This document shows, piece by piece, positions 1 to 8,344 of a stretch of 64,000 bases of DNA. The notes beneath the pieces are model-generated. The model was not told the DNA's origin. It saw only the letters and a program-made list of their open reading frames with translations, and did not search any database. The DNA is from Ochrobactrum sp. CGA5 (GTDB lineage: Bacteria; Pseudomonadota; Alphaproteobacteria; Rhizobiales; Rhizobiaceae), in the NCBI RefSeq assembly GCF_006345815.1, contig NZ_VCIG01000015.1, positions 1 to 64,000 of the forward strand, written 5' to 3'. The translations under genes were made by a program, and so were the position numbers. The stretch's first letter is position 1. Each line of letters opens with the position of its first letter.

Positions 1-1383
1 AACCAGATAGCGGACTTCGGCTTCGTAAAGATTGCCGCCAAAGTGCTGACCAAGGCCTGCAAGTTCACTTACGCCTGCGACAATATCCTTCGTGCGTGCA
101 CCATAGAGACGCCCATAATGCTGCACCAGTTTGCGTGGCATCCATGGATAGCTCTCGCGCAGGTTATTGGCGAAAGTTTCATAATCGGCATTTGGAATTT
201 CGCCGCCCGGTAATGGTGCATCATGCGTCCAGTCGCCGCCCATTTTCGGGAAGATGTGCTTCAAACGATGCATGCCGCGCTCTGCAAGTTCACGAAATGT
301 GGTGATCTTGCCGCCAAATACGTTCAGCAGTGGCGCGCCATTGGTCTCATCCAGATCGAAAACATAATCACGCGTGACGGCGGAGGGGTTGCCCTTGCCA
401 TCGTCAAACAGCGGACGCACACCGGAGAAGCTATGCAGCACATCTTCGCGACGCAGCTTTTCCTTGAAGTAGCGGTTTACGGCAGCGAGCAGATAATCAA
501 TTTCTTTTTCGTCAGCACTCACATCTTCGGCACGGCCTTCATAGGCAATATCTGTGGTGCCGATGAGTGCCTTGTCGCCTTCATACGGGTTGATGAAAAT
601 CACGCGCTTGTCGTGGTTCTGAACCAGATAGGCGTTCGCACCGGACCAGAATTTCGGTACGATGATGTGGCTGCCTTTGACCAGGCGCACATTGCGCGAT
701 GAGTTTGAACCAGCGACATTGGTGATCACGTCCGTGACCCATGGGCCTGCGCAATTGACGATGCAGCGTGCGCGGAAGCTGCGCACTTCGCCAGTATCGC
801 GATTTTTGGTTTCAACGATCCAGCCGCCTTTTTCACGACGCGCGGACGTGACCGGCGTACGGGTCAGAATGGTTGCGCCTTTTTCAGATGCACCCACAGC
901 ATTCAACACAACAAGGCGGGCGTCATCGACCCAGCAATCGGAATATTCAAAGCCCTTGGTATATTGATCAAGGATCGGCGTGCCTTCGGGGTCGCGCTTC
1001 AAATCAAGCGTGCGGGTGCCGGGCAGCTTTTTGCGGCCGCCAAGATGGTCGTAAAGGAACAGACCAAGACGTACCAGCCATGCCGGACGGTCCTGCGGGC
1101 TATGCGGCAGGACAAAGCGCATTGGCCAGATGATATGCGGTGCAGCATTGAGGAGCACTTCGCGCTCGATCAATGCTTCGCGAACCAGTCGGAATTCATA
1201 ATATTCAAGATAGCGAAGACCGCCGTGCACCAGCTTGCCTGAACGGGATGAGGTGCCTTCTGCGAGATCATCTTTTTCTGCCAGCACAACCTTGAGGCCG
1301 CGCCCGGCCGCATCGCGAGCAACACCCGCGCCATTGATGCCACCGCCGATTACAAACAGATCGCAGGTTTCCGGTTCAGCCAT
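1..1383 (-). CDS. eryB: D-erythritol-1-phosphate dehydrogenase, GlpD-like flavoprotein (3' end beyond window)
   Basis: FAD-dependent oxidoreductase of the glycerol-3-phosphate dehydrogenase family; about 460 residues are visible and the C-terminus runs off the window start. The protein opens MAEPETCDLFVIGGGINGAG, a dinucleotide-binding GxGxxG motif. It continues with the GlpD hallmarks SSRSGKLVHGGLRYLE, a NCAGPWV segment and a GGKITTFRELAE segment. In the erythritol pathway EryB oxidises erythritol phosphate made by EryA. The eryA gene lies 137 bases upstream on the same strand, which is the eryA-eryB order known in Brucella and is the main reason to prefer EryB over housekeeping GlpD. The start at 1383 gives the full family N-terminus. 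Family assignment is sure; substrate rests on context. Confidence 0.85.
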   Translation of the reverse strand, partial: MAEPETCDLFVIGGGINGAGVARDAAGRGLKVVLAEKDDLAEGTSSRSGKLVHGGLRYLEYYEFRLVREALIEREVLLNAAPHIIWPMRFVLPHSPQDRPAWLVRLGLFLYDHLGGRKKLPGTRTLDLKRDPEGTPILDQYTKGFEYSDCWVDDARLVVLNAVGASEKGATILTRTPVTSARREKGGWIVETKNRDTGEVRSFRARCIVNCAGPWVTDVITNVAGSNSSRNVRLVKGSHIIVPKFWSGANAYLVQNHDKRVIFINPYEGDKALIGTTDIAYEGRAEDVSADEKEIDYLLAAVNRYFKEKLRREDVLHSFSGVRPLFDDGKGNPSAVTRDYVFDLDETNGAPLLNVFGGKITTFRELAERGMHRLKHIFPKMGGDWTHDAPLPGGEIPNADYETFANNLRESYPWMPRKLVQHYGRLYGARTKDIVAGVSELAGLGQHFGGNLYEAEVRYLV

Positions 1384-1420
1384 TCCATGCTCCTTCGGGT
1401 GCAACCGCATCCCATAGTCT

Positions 1421-1520
1421 AGAGCGCAATTCGATCTGGTTGAATCAGATCGGCGCTTTAAATGTTTGTTTTGAACCGCGCATCTTATCCGAAAGCCATT
1501 TCACACTTTCGGGATACGCT
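1421..1520. repeat. Dispersed palindromic intergenic repeat, copy 1 (two modules)
   Basis: Two adjacent foldable modules fill the eryA-eryB gap. The left one (1423-1457) pairs CGATCTG at 1432-1438 with CAGATCG at 1446-1452, flanked by AGCGC/GCGCT. The right one (1478-1520) has the pattern GCGCATC...CCGAAA...TTTCACACTTTCGGGATACGC and recurs near 12555 and 41176. Elements of this sort are widespread in intergenic DNA of Rhizobiales. Here it would sit inside the ery transcript and may fold in the mRNA. Confidence 0.65.
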
Positions 1521-3071
1521 CTATATGCGTGCCAGCTTGTCCCAGACCGGTGTAAGGGCCAGCCGGGCTTCCTGATAGGCGAGGAAGAGTTCTTCATAGT
1601 GCTTTGAGCGCGGACCATCTGGGGCCTCGCAAGGGCCAAGCAGCGGCTCGACCCATTCCGCAATACACGCATCCATACTTGGATAGGCACCGATGGCCAC
1701 GGCAGCCATCATCGCCGCTCCGGCGGCTCCGGCTTCTTCACGTGCGGAAACGCGCACGGGCGCATTCACCGCCGCTGCAAGCGTGCTACGCAATGCTTTT
1801 GAGCGCGCGGCGCCGCCAGTGATACGCAGCTCTGCGGGCATCTCACCCATGGCCGTGTAGCAATCGCGTGTTGCTATTCCGAGGCCTTCGACGACCGAGC
1901 GCACCATTTCAGGGAAACGGTCACGGCTGGAAAGGCCGACGAACCCGGCACGGGCATAGGCATTGACGAAGGGGCCACGTTCGCCGGCTTCCGAAATATA
2001 GGGATGATAAAGGATCGCGCCTGGCCGGCTGGCATTGAACCAGTCATCGAGGCGGGGAATAAGCTCATTGAGCGAAACGGGCTTGTCGGGCGTCGACATG
2101 AGGTCGGCTGCAACTTGCAATATCCAGTCGATATTGATGGTCGCGCCCATATTGGTCTGTACTTGCGTTACGATGCCGGGGATCGGCAGCGCAATGACGT
2201 AGCCGGTGCCTTCCTTGTTGAGGTGGATATCGGCAACCGGTTTGGCGCGCATGTGTACGCCGGTGGAACCGATGGTGGAGCAACCGGCATCAGCCGTGCC
2301 GCCGCGCACACCCGCACCCAGCGCGGTCATGGCCATATCAACATAGCCAAGGCTCACCGGCGTCCCCGCCCGCAGACCCGTTGCAGCCGCCGCTTCGGGG
2401 GAAAGCGGATGCTGTACTAGAGTCCCGTCGATAATCTCCGGCAGCAATCCGCGGCGGTTCGTGAGGCCGAGGGCCTCAATCACCACATCGTCATACTGAC
2501 GATTGCGGAAATTGCCAAAGGTGAAGCTTGCTTCCGACGGATCGGTGGCGCGAACGCCGGTGAGTTTGAGATAGAGCCAGTCCTTACAATGAAAGGCTGT
2601 CTCCGCATTGTCCAGTAGCTCGGGCGCAATGCTGTCCATATGCGCCATCTGCGAGCCTTGCTGGCAGGTGTTCAGTCCGGTTCCGGTTGCTTCAAAGCGC
2701 GCTCGGTTCATGGGTCCGGAGGCCAGGCGCGTGACCGTCGCCGCAGCGCGGGCGTCAAGCCATATCCAGGCATCGCCAACGGGCTGGTTGTCACGTCCCA
2801 CAAGCCAGGTTCCATCGCCCTGACCGGTAACGGCGATCGCCGCAGTTCGTTCGGCAAGACCTGGCATCTTCGCGCCAAGGTCGCGCAATGCGCGAGCGCA
2901 ATCCTGCCATGTCCGGGAAAGTGATTGTGTGACGGCACCGTGATCGCCGGTATCGTATTTGTTGCGAACAGCCGCAGACTCGATCTGGCGCCCACTTAGG
3001 TCGAAAGCGACTGCCTTGAGCACGGACGTGCCAGCGTCGATCCCGATGATGATGTCACCTTTCTCATGCAT
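1521..3071 (-). CDS. eryA: Erythritol kinase (FGGY family)
   Basis: FGGY carbohydrate kinase of 516 residues, close to the usual EryA length. The N-terminus has the phosphate-binding motif IIGIDAGTSVLKAVAFDLSG (residues 8-27). VTGQGDGTW follows near residue 100 and the C-terminal FGGY-type signature RITGGAARSKALRSTLA near residue 415. It would phosphorylate erythritol, the first step of the pathway, and eryB lies directly downstream on the same strand. It is divergent from the importer genes that start at 3801, so a shared control region probably lies between. Assignment to erythritol rather than another polyol follows from the eryA-eryB-importer arrangement; the kinase family itself is certain. 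Confidence 0.85.
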   Translation of the reverse strand: MHEKGDIIIGIDAGTSVLKAVAFDLSGRQIESAAVRNKYDTGDHGAVTQSLSRTWQDCARALRDLGAKMPGLAERTAAIAVTGQGDGTWLVGRDNQPVGDAWIWLDARAAATVTRLASGPMNRARFEATGTGLNTCQQGSQMAHMDSIAPELLDNAETAFHCKDWLYLKLTGVRATDPSEASFTFGNFRNRQYDDVVIEALGLTNRRGLLPEIIDGTLVQHPLSPEAAAATGLRAGTPVSLGYVDMAMTALGAGVRGGTADAGCSTIGSTGVHMRAKPVADIHLNKEGTGYVIALPIPGIVTQVQTNMGATINIDWILQVAADLMSTPDKPVSLNELIPRLDDWFNASRPGAILYHPYISEAGERGPFVNAYARAGFVGLSSRDRFPEMVRSVVEGLGIATRDCYTAMGEMPAELRITGGAARSKALRSTLAAAVNAPVRVSAREEAGAAGAAMMAAVAIGAYPSMDACIAEWVEPLLGPCEAPDGPRSKHYEELFLAYQEARLALTPVWDKLARI

Positions 3072-3800
3072 GGCGGATCTGTGCTTTCATAGACATTTGG
3101 TGTCCTCCCGCGACTGATAATAGGTCGCCCGCCGCCCTGTTTATAATGAAGTCGGGCAATAGCGTATGTTGGAGATAACATAACACTATCACCTTGTCTG
3201 TAAAATTTTTAAATGTGCGCATTTTTTTTCACACCAGGGTGGTTGCCGGGAAAATCGCTATGCCATCACATGCGGATTTCGATTTTATTCTTGTCAAGAA
3301 ATCGGCTTATTTCTCCTTTGATTTGTAATTAATATATTGAAAATAAACAATAAAAATTCTCAGCCACAGCGAGGCTAAGCCTAGTCAGGCCGAGGAGCCG
3401 CGTGCTGTGAATAGTGCGATCAATAACGGATTATGTAGTGGATTTCGCTAGATCGTGATCGGCTTTCGGCGTGAAATTGTGCTAATTCGCTGGTGTTTCT
3501 AAAACATCCGATTGACAGCTTTCGAGCTTTATAACATCATTGCTGGAGTTAATAACATGCCGCTATCATAAGTTTCGATTGCGGCGCTTGTTTCCAGGAT
3601 GCACGGAGGAGCGGGCCCTGGAATTCATGTGGAGGCTATCATGATCTCGTCCGTTGCATCCTGTGCCGCTCTGGCGGAGGCTTTCGCCTATGCGGCAAGT
3701 GCCATGGCTTTGGTCGAGGGTAGTCTTTGGGCGGTCTGATTCAGCCGCATCATCCGTTTCCATAACGACAATACGGCAGAATTGCTGAAGGCGTTTGATA
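3072..3800. promoter_or_regulatory. Divergent control region between eryAB and the eryEFG importer
   Basis: This 729-base gap is AT-rich near 3190-3360, unlike its surroundings, and should hold the promoters of both arms and the binding sites of the ery regulator (EryD in Brucella, whose gene is not in the window). A rightward promoter candidate is TTGACA at 3512-3517, 17 bases, then CATCAT at 3535-3540. A 32-codon reading frame with a strong ribosome site lies at 3641-3739. No long gene is present. I could not fix the EryD site by eye. Confidence 0.5.
3641..3739 (+). CDS. Candidate small protein, 32 residues, unknown function
   Basis: The frame begins ATGATCTCG and ends TGA at 3737-3739. 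It is preceded by GGAGG at 3631-3635, five bases before the start, one of the best ribosome sites in the area. The product is alanine-rich and largely apolar (MISSVASCAALAEAFAYAAS, then AMALVEGSLWAV), with one Cys and one Trp. It lies about 100 bases after the candidate TTGACA promoter and 61 bases before the DUF2291 gene, so it would be the first gene of the importer operon. It could be a small membrane peptide, a translated leader, or chance. I do not recognise it. Confidence 0.4.
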   Translation: MISSVASCAALAEAFAYAASAMALVEGSLWAV

Positions 3801-4454
3801 ATGAGTGCACAAACCAGTCAAGTTTCCCCAAAACCCGCCAAGCTGAGCCGCGCCGTCGTTTGGAGCGTGATCGCTGCGATCGTGGTTGTCGGTGCGATCG
3901 CCTTCGACACCAAGGTCGTAAAGATCGGGTCTGATTCCGATGTGCGCCAGCAGGCTTTCTCTCCCGATGCCTATGGCGCTTCCGAGTTTCCCAAGGTGAA
4001 GGCCAGCATTGAGCAGCGCGCCGTGGATGCTGTCGAAGTTGGAGCCGCTATCTCAGCCGACAAGGCTGCTGCGGGAAAGAAATATGGCGTGGGTGACGTT
4101 AATCCTGTCGTCCCGGTCAAGTTCACGGGAACGGTCGAAGAGCGCAAGTCCAACTACAATGTGGTGAAGGTCGACGGCCTGCCAGAAGGCATTGTCATCC
4201 GTGTCCAGACCGGCCCCGCCGTCAACGGTACCGACCTGCGCGATGCGACCGGTGAAATCCAGTTCGGCCAGTTCAAGAACCAGATTGAATATCAAAATGC
4301 CGGTTCAGCCCTGAACAACGAGATGAAGAAGCAGGTGCTTTCGGGCGTCGATGTCGAAAACCTCGTCGGCAAGACCGTAACGGTTGTCGGCGTATTCAAG
4401 GTCGTCAATCCGAAGAACTGGCTTGTTACGCCAGTGGGGCTCGAAGTGAAATGA
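3801..4454 (+). CDS. DUF2291 family membrane-anchored/periplasmic protein
   Basis: A 217-residue protein with one N-terminal hydrophobic segment (about residues 20-38, VVWSVIAAIVVVGAIAF) followed by a periplasmic domain. The region MPAFSPDAYGASEF-like (QQAFSPDAYGASEFPKVK) and the late GKTVTVVGVFKVVNPKNW are typical of DUF2291. Members of this family accompany ribose-type sugar ABC importers, and that is the context here: the stop overlaps the start of the ATPase gene by four bases. Its biochemical role is unknown; an accessory part in binding or envelope anchoring of the importer is only a guess. ATG 3801 was preferred to the in-frame TTG 3795 because GAAGG at 3787-3791 is well spaced for it. 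Confidence 0.75.
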   Translation: MSAQTSQVSPKPAKLSRAVVWSVIAAIVVVGAIAFDTKVVKIGSDSDVRQQAFSPDAYGASEFPKVKASIEQRAVDAVEVGAAISADKAAAGKKYGVGDVNPVVPVKFTGTVEERKSNYNVVKVDGLPEGIVIRVQTGPAVNGTDLRDATGEIQFGQFKNQIEYQNAGSALNNEMKKQVLSGVDVENLVGKTVTVVGVFKVVNPKNWLVTPVGLEVK

Positions 4455-5995
4455 GCGCCGCTCCCAAAATCGAAGGCAAAAACGGCGATGTCGTTCTTGC
4501 CGCGCATAACGTCGCCAAGTCCTACGGTCGTATTCATGCGCTGAAAGGCGTGAATTTCGAAATCCGCCGCGGCCAGGTCACGACGCTTTTCGGCGAAAAC
4601 GGCGCCGGTAAATCGACGTTGATGAAGGTGCTTTCCGGCGTCATTCAGCCGACTTCCGGCACGATCATACTCGACGGCGAGCCGGTAACGTTCAATTCGT
4701 CCACCGAAGCGCGTGACCGTGGCATTTCGATCATCCATCAGGAGCTGAGCCTCGCGCCCAACATGAATGTGCGTGACAACATCTTCATGGGTCGCGAGAT
4801 ACGCACCGCCACCGGCGTTGATTTTGCCGAGGAAGAGCGCTTGACGCGCGAGCTTCTGAAGGAACTGGAAGAAGACATCGATCCGCTGACGCCGGTCGAG
4901 GAACTGCGGCTTGGCCAGCAGCAGGTGGTGGAAATCGCCCGTGCGCTTTCGGTCAATTCGCGCATTCTCATCATGGACGAGCCGACTTCGGCGCTCAGCG
5001 CGTCCGAAGTGGAAGTCCTGTTCAAGGTGATCCGCGACCTGACGGCGCGTGGTGTCGCCATCGTCTATATTTCGCATCATCTGGAAGAAGCACTGCAGAT
5101 TACCAATCACGCGGTGGTGCTGCGCGATGGAACCATGACGGCCTATGCGCCGCGTGAGGAAATCGATCTGGAATGGATCGTGCGCAACATGGTCGGCGAG
5201 AACTTCGATCTCGGCTCGCCTCCAAGCGGATATGAGTGGGGCGATGTTGCACTCTCTATCAAAAACCTGACCGTTCCCGATCCGGGCGGTGCGGGCTTTT
5301 CGCTGGTCGACCGCATGTCGCTTGACGTGCGCGCGGGTGAAATCGTCTGCATTTACGGTCTCATGGGTGCCGGTCGTACGGAGCTTCTGGAAACTGTTGC
5401 CGGTCGTCTCAAGGCAAGCGAAGGATCTGTTTTGCTGAAGGGGCAGGATGTTTCTGGCTTCACCATCGCGCAGCGTATCGAGAAGGGCCTTGTGCTGGTG
5501 CCGGAAGATCGTCAGCGCGACGGTCTCGTGCAGACGATGACCGTCGGCAAGAACCTGTCGCTCGCCAGCATTGCGGAAATGACCAAGGGTCTTTTCACAT
5601 CGCGCAAGCGCGAGAAGCAGATTGTCGATCAGTCGATCCGGAATGTGCACATCAAGACCGATGGCGGCGAAGCGGCAATCGGGTCGCTTTCCGGCGGCAA
5701 CCAGCAGAAGGTCGTGATCGGCAAGATGCTGGCGACCGAACCGGAAGTCATCCTGCTCGATGAGCCGAGCCGCGGCATCGACATTGGGGCGAAGGCGGAA
5801 GTGTTCAAGCTTCTGGCTGAAAAGGCGAAGCAGGGTCTGGCCGTGGTCTACACGACTTCGGAAGTCGGTGAATGCCTCAGCATCGCGCACCGTATCATCG
5901 TCATGCACCGTGGGCGCATCTCCGCCGAATTCGGATCGGACGTGTCCAAGGAAAAGATCATGGCCGCCTCGGGCGAAGCCATGGTCGGTCATTAA
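4451..5995 (+). CDS. eryE: Sugar/polyol ABC importer, double ATPase (RbsA type), probable erythritol
   Basis: A 514-residue ATPase with two tandem ABC domains, the RbsA/XylG layout. The first has Walker A GENGAGKST (about residue 49), the signature LRLGQQQVVEIARAL and Walker B LIMDEPTSAL. The second has a degenerate Walker A, YGLMGAGRTELLE, as usual in this family, then SGGNQQKVVIGKML and ILLDEPSRGIDIGAK. It powers uptake through the permease encoded next. ATG overlaps the stop of the DUF2291 gene (ATGA), indicating translational coupling. The substrate is inferred from the divergent eryAB genes; the letter follows usage for the eryEFG transporter in rhizobia. Confidence 0.85.
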   Translation: MSAAPKIEGKNGDVVLAAHNVAKSYGRIHALKGVNFEIRRGQVTTLFGENGAGKSTLMKVLSGVIQPTSGTIILDGEPVTFNSSTEARDRGISIIHQELSLAPNMNVRDNIFMGREIRTATGVDFAEEERLTRELLKELEEDIDPLTPVEELRLGQQQVVEIARALSVNSRILIMDEPTSALSASEVEVLFKVIRDLTARGVAIVYISHHLEEALQITNHAVVLRDGTMTAYAPREEIDLEWIVRNMVGENFDLGSPPSGYEWGDVALSIKNLTVPDPGGAGFSLVDRMSLDVRAGEIVCIYGLMGAGRTELLETVAGRLKASEGSVLLKGQDVSGFTIAQRIEKGLVLVPEDRQRDGLVQTMTVGKNLSLASIAEMTKGLFTSRKREKQIVDQSIRNVHIKTDGGEAAIGSLSGGNQQKVVIGKMLATEPEVILLDEPSRGIDIGAKAEVFKLLAEKAKQGLAVVYTTSEVGECLSIAHRIIVMHRGRISAEFGSDVSKEKIMAASGEAMVGH

Positions 5996-6018
5996 AATAA
6001 TCATGGAGCACTGATAGA

Positions 6019-7059
6019 ATGTCAGTCACGAGCACCAACAAAGAAACAGCGGCTCCGAACGGCGCGAAGCGGAAGACCAGCCTCGTGCATCTGCTGCTTG
6101 AAGGTCGTGCATTCTTTGCGCTGATCGCGATCATCGCAGTCTTCTCGTTCCTTTCGCCCTATTACTTTACCGTCGACAATTTCCTGATCATGTCGTCGCA
6201 TGTGGCCATTTTCGGTCTACTTGCCATTGGCATGCTGCTCGTCATCCTGAATGGCGGCATCGACCTTTCGGTTGGCTCCACGCTGGGGCTGGCAGGTGTC
6301 GTCGCCGGCTTCTTGATGCAGGGCGTGACCTTGCAGGAATTCGGCATCATCCTCTATTTCCCGGTCTGGGCCGTGGTTCTCCTCACCTGTGCGCTCGGGG
6401 CGTTCGTCGGCGCAATCAATGGCGTGCTTATTGCTTATTTGCGCGTTCCGGCCTTCGTCGCGACCCTTGGCGTTCTCTATTGCGCGCGCGGCGTAGCCCT
6501 CCTGATGACCAATGGCCTGACCTATAACAATCTTGGCGGACGCCCGGAGCTTGGCAATACGGGCTTTGACTGGCTCGGTTTCAACAAGCTTTTCGGCGTG
6601 CCGATCGGCGTTCTGGTTCTGGCCGTGCTCGCCATCATCTGCGCCATCGTTCTCAATCGCACCGCATTCGGTCGCTGGCTCTATGCATCAGGCGGTAATG
6701 AACGAGCGGCTGAACTGTCTGGCGTGCCGGTCAAGCGCGTCAAGGTGTCGGTCTATGTCATTTCCGGCATTTGCGCGGCCATTGCAGGTCTGGTGCTTTC
6801 TTCGCAGTTGACGTCGGCCGGTCCGACGGCAGGCACCACATACGAACTCACGGCAATCGCCGCCGTGGTTATCGGTGGCGCTGCGCTCACTGGGGGGCGA
6901 GGTACTATCCAGGGCACACTCCTCGGCGCCTTCGTGATCGGTTTCCTTTCCGACGGCCTCGTGATCATCGGCGTGTCCTCCTACTGGCAGACCGTCTTTA
7001 CCGGCGCGGTGATCGTGCTCGCGGTTCTGCTCAACAGCATTCAATACTCCCGGCGATGA
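6019..7059 (+). CDS. eryF: Sugar/polyol ABC importer permease (RbsC type), probable erythritol
   Basis: A 346-residue integral membrane protein of the RbsC/XylH permease family with about eight to ten hydrophobic segments. The family motifs are visible: ILNGGIDLSVGSTLGLAG (about residue 77), PAFVATLGVLYCARG and, near residue 275, TAIAAVVIGGAALTGGRGTI, the conserved loop that contacts the ATPase. The gene starts 23 bases after the ATPase gene and is followed, after a 162-base gap with a strong hairpin, by the binding-protein gene. It forms the transmembrane channel of the importer. Family is certain, substrate inferred. Confidence 0.85.
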   Translation: MSVTSTNKETAAPNGAKRKTSLVHLLLEGRAFFALIAIIAVFSFLSPYYFTVDNFLIMSSHVAIFGLLAIGMLLVILNGGIDLSVGSTLGLAGVVAGFLMQGVTLQEFGIILYFPVWAVVLLTCALGAFVGAINGVLIAYLRVPAFVATLGVLYCARGVALLMTNGLTYNNLGGRPELGNTGFDWLGFNKLFGVPIGVLVLAVLAIICAIVLNRTAFGRWLYASGGNERAAELSGVPVKRVKVSVYVISGICAAIAGLVLSSQLTSAGPTAGTTYELTAIAAVVIGGAALTGGRGTIQGTLLGAFVIGFLSDGLVIIGVSSYWQTVFTGAVIVLAVLLNSIQYSRR

Positions 7060-7065
7060 TCGATA

Positions 7066-7097
7066 GCGGCTCTGTCCACCGTTCCGGACGGAGCCGC
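7066..7097 (+). terminator. Intercistronic hairpin between permease and binding-protein genes
   Basis: GCGGCTCTGTCC (7066-7077) pairs with GGACGGAGCCGC (7086-7097), 12 pairs with one G-U, loop of eight. There is no T-run after it, so full termination is unlikely. In ABC operons such stems often cut or stabilise the message so that the binding protein is made in excess over the membrane parts. Confidence 0.5.
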
Positions 7098-7221
7098 GAA
7101 AATAGCCGGGCGTATAGAAAGACTTCCAGAAGGGCACAACATCTCGAAAACGGCCTGATGGAAATGAGTACCGCCGGGGAACCGGCATAACGCAAACGAA
7201 AAATGTTAAGGGAGTGAGACC

Positions 7222-8169
7222 ATGTTCAAGAAGGGAATGCGCGTTCTGTTCGCCGCCGCGGCAGCGTTGCCTCTCATCGCCAGCACGGCTTGGGCCGAAG
7301 GACTGATGACGATCATCGTCAACGATCCGTCCAACCCGTATTGGTACACGGAAGGTGAAATCGCCAAGAAGACCGCCGAAGGTCTCGGTTACAAGGCTGT
7401 TGTCGGTGGCCATAAGGGCGACACCAACACCGAAAGCAACCTGATCGATACGGCTATCACCAACAAGTCGGTTGCAATCATCCTCGATCCGGCCAATGCT
7501 GACGGTTCGATCGGCGCGGTCAAGCGTGCAATCGCCGCCAACATCCCGGTTTTCCTCGTCAACGCGGAAATCAATCAGGAAGGCCTGGCCAAGGCACAGC
7601 TCGTCTCCAACAATGCACAGGGTGCCGCTCTTGGCGCAACCCAGTGGGTCGAAAGCGTTGGCGACAAGGGCAAGTATGTCGAGCTGTTCGGTTCGCCATC
7701 GGACAATAACGCTGCAACGCGCTCGAACGGCTATGAAACCGTTCTGTCGCAGTATCCAGATCTTGTGAAAGCCGGTCAGGACGTTGCGAATTGGGACCGT
7801 ACTCAGGGTCACGACAAGATGCAGGCCCTGCTTCAGGCCAACCCGGACATCATCGGCGTTATTTCCGGTAATGACGAAATGGCTCTGGGCGCGATTGCCG
7901 CTCTGAAGAAGGCTGGCAAGCTGGATCAGGTGAAGGTTGGCGGTTTCGACGGTTCGCCGGATGCGGTTGCAGCCATCAAGGCCGGTGAATTGCAGTACAC
8001 TGTTCTGCAGCCTGTTGCCGTGTTCTCGGAAGCTGCCGTCAAGCAGGCCGACAACTTCATTAAGACCGGCAAGACCGGTGTGGACCAAGAAAAGCAGCTC
8101 TTCGACTGCATCCTGATCACCAAGGATAATGTCGACAAGTATACCTCGCCGTTCGTTCTCGAACAGTAA
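7222..8169 (+). CDS. eryG: Periplasmic sugar/polyol-binding protein (RbsB type), probable erythritol
   Basis: A 315-residue periplasmic binding protein of the ribose/xylose class (type 1 periplasmic fold). A signal peptide with hydrophobic core VLFAAAAALPLIAST and an AWA-E cleavage site occupies residues 1-25. The mature part starts GLMTIIVNDPSNPYWYTEGE, the typical first strand and ligand loop, and later has ISGNDEMALGAIAALKKAGK and VGGFDGSPDAVAAIKAGELQ, both hallmarks of RbsB-like proteins. The ribosome site GGGAG lies seven bases before the ATG. It captures the substrate for the EryE/EryF transporter. The ligand is inferred from neighbours. Confidence 0.85.
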   Translation: MFKKGMRVLFAAAAALPLIASTAWAEGLMTIIVNDPSNPYWYTEGEIAKKTAEGLGYKAVVGGHKGDTNTESNLIDTAITNKSVAIILDPANADGSIGAVKRAIAANIPVFLVNAEINQEGLAKAQLVSNNAQGAALGATQWVESVGDKGKYVELFGSPSDNNAATRSNGYETVLSQYPDLVKAGQDVANWDRTQGHDKMQALLQANPDIIGVISGNDEMALGAIAALKKAGKLDQVKVGGFDGSPDAVAAIKAGELQYTVLQPVAVFSEAAVKQADNFIKTGKTGVDQEKQLFDCILITKDNVDKYTSPFVLEQ

Positions 8170-8182
8170 GGTTTGAACAAAG

Positions 8183-8215
8183 CGCATCCCGGCGGCAGAA
8201 AGCTTTCGGGATGCG
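8183..8215 (+). terminator. Hairpin after the importer genes
   Basis: CGCATCCCG (8183-8191) pairs perfectly with CGGGATGCG (8207-8215), only 14 bases after the binding-protein stop. No long T-run follows. The stem resembles the outer arms of the dispersed repeat seen at 12555, so it may be a decayed copy acting as a partial terminator. Confidence 0.4.
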
Positions 8216-8344
8216 TATTCCGGAAGTCCCTCTCCTCAAGAAGGTCCCAAGCAATCACTCGCTGGATTTTGGGGCTGAAGACCGCGCAATATAAAGCCTA
8301 TCAGGCGATTCCGAAGCTTTCGGAACGCGCAAGCAAGGGGACAA

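Noticed and set aside
3566-3763. 65-codon minus-strand frame in the ery control region
   Set aside because: There is no ribosome site and the composition is unremarkable; the 32-codon plus-strand frame is the better candidate.
4292-6004. 570-codon open frame on the minus strand opposite the ABC ATPase gene
   Set aside because: It has no family features, reads as a Arg/His/Asp-rich low-complexity mix, and the plus strand encodes a textbook double ATPase. High GC leaves the opposite frame open by chance.
6688-8187. 499-codon minus-strand frame opposite eryF and eryG
   Set aside because: It crosses two genuine genes and their gap, with no recognisable motif and no ribosome site.
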